From an uncultured Pseudomonadota bacterium (GTDB lineage Bacteria > Pseudomonadota > Alphaproteobacteria > RF32 > CAG-239), in assembly GCA_949295005.1 (NCBI GenBank), contig CASFJL010000015.1:1-32473 (forward strand): a DNA stretch of 32,473 nucleotides, read 5' to 3'. The position numbers and the translations under genes were made by a program. Positions 31,930-32,473 of this stretch are shown here, piece by piece. The notes under the pieces are model-generated. The model had not been told where the DNA came from. It did no database searches and saw only the letters and a program-made list of their open reading frames with translations. Each line of letters opens with the position of its first letter. The first letter of the stretch is position 1.

Positions 31930-32473
31930 GATTCGAACGTAACACTACCTGCGTAAGCAGGTAGATGTAGACATACCCATATCTTCGCGCTATAAAGAAG
32001 ATATGGAACAGGTAATATATAGAAAACAGAGTAATTGCGTGTATCACTGCCATTATCACATAGTGATAGTGACAAAATACCGTAAGAAGATATTTAAAGC
32101 TGGCGTATATGGATTTTTTAAGAAACGGCTAGGAGAAATTCATGAACACTACCCACAAATAGAGTTCATTGAACAAAACCATGACAAAGATCATATACAT
32201 CTTCTGGTATCCATTCCACCAAAAATGAGTGTGGGTAGTGTTGTGCGTATAATTAAATCTAATACGGCACGAGATTTGAAGAAGACGTATCCGTTTCTTA
32301 AAAAATGTTATTTTGGCACGGAAAGTGTTTGGTCTGATGGGTATTTTGTCAGTACTGTTGGTATCAACGAGGCAGTGATACAACGCTACATTGAACACCA
32401 AGGGCGCGAAGATATGGGGCAAGCTTGGCTTGAACTAAAATGATACCACCGGCATTAGCCGGTGGAGTTTCAT
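31930..32473 (+). mobile_element. IS200/IS605-type insertion sequence (right end at window edge)
   Basis: A single tnpA gene is flanked by subterminal hairpins. At the left, CTACCTGC / GCAGGTAG with loop GTAA lies at 31945-31964. At the right, CCACCGGC / GCCGGTGG with loop ATTA lies at 32446-32465. There are no inverted terminal repeats or target duplications, as expected for this family, which moves as single-stranded DNA. The left boundary is approximate, just after the T run of the fabI terminator. The right boundary probably falls within a few bases of the window end. No tnpB is visible. Confidence 0.85.
32003..32443 (+). CDS. tnpA: IS200/IS605 family transposase TnpA
   Basis: TnpA is a Y1 HUH transposase that cuts and joins single-stranded DNA at hairpin ends. 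The 146-aa protein has the HUH motif His64-Ile-His66 in DKDHIHLLVSIPP and the likely nucleophile Tyr129 in QRYIEHQ. The N-terminal YHIVIVTKYRKKIF also fits. All active-site residues appear intact. The ATG sits inside a 9-bp hairpin (CATATCTTC at 31978-31986 with GAAGATATG at 31997-32005), which could hide the start from ribosomes; IS200 is known for such control. No other ribosome site is obvious. Confidence 0.93.
   Translation: MEQVIYRKQSNCVYHCHYHIVIVTKYRKKIFKAGVYGFFKKRLGEIHEHYPQIEFIEQNHDKDHIHLLVSIPPKMSVGSVVRIIKSNTARDLKKTYPFLKKCYFGTESVWSDGYFVSTVGINEAVIQRYIEHQGREDMGQAWLELK

Noticed and set aside
1..32473. CRISPR arrays, rRNA genes and phage structural genes
   Set aside because: I looked for regularly spaced repeats and conserved rRNA or phage patterns and saw none.

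Overview
The window is a low-GC, densely coded bacterial chromosome segment holding about 35 protein-coding genes, four tRNA genes, one decayed gene and an IS200-type element at its right edge. Gene order (rpiB-glyA, nrdR-nusB, sfsA-map-radC) and the RecA, AlaS and FabI sequences point to an AT-rich Alphaproteobacterium. The shrunken rib locus, the short intergenic regions and the flavin-dependent ThyX would fit an uncultured host-associated (gut-type) lineage. That placement is inference, not a database result.

Layout. 1-1200: a partial RNHCP zinc-ribbon protein, an unknown 146-aa protein, and tRNA-Asn and tRNA-Cys, all on the minus strand. 1400-7000: rpiB-glyA, then after a minus-strand WG-repeat-like lipoprotein, murF-nrdR-nusB, a 125-nt near-perfect palindrome, and def. 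7017-8738: a minus-strand 573-aa unknown protein with an HExxH motif, sitting between def and fmt. 8861-11220: fmt and glmM. 11250-15540: an accessory stretch of small proteins, most of them membrane proteins, that I do not recognise. It includes a three-gene unit of single-span membrane proteins with no Shine-Dalgarno sequences, an ArsB/NhaD-type permease and a short paralogue of one of the small membrane proteins. 15617-16808: divergent thyX and dut. 16874-18693: a small unknown protein, a CTP-dependent lipid-kinase-like protein, and a membrane domain resembling the N-terminal half of LtaS-type enzymes. 18848-24395: alaS, tspO, sfsA, map, radC. 24456-24854: tRNA-Pro and tRNA-Arg, with a partial tRNA-Pro duplication between them. 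24957-28664: a degenerate HIT protein, a small unknown protein, a threonine-rich lipoprotein and a recently broken gene of about 570 codons with a kinase-like motif. 28857-31879: recA, a YihY-family membrane protein and fabI. 31930-end: an IS200/IS605 tnpA with hairpin ends.

Functional themes: translation start-up and N-terminal processing (def, fmt, map, alaS, four tRNAs), one-carbon and thymidylate metabolism (glyA, fmt, thyX, dut, nrdR), envelope precursor synthesis (murF, glmM, fabI, possibly the lipid-kinase pair), and recombination or repair (recA, radC). The best candidates for something undescribed are the 12.1-15.5 kb membrane-protein island, the 573-aa HExxH protein, the LtaS-like/lipid-kinase pair and the two repeat structures (6285-6409 and 24514-24746).
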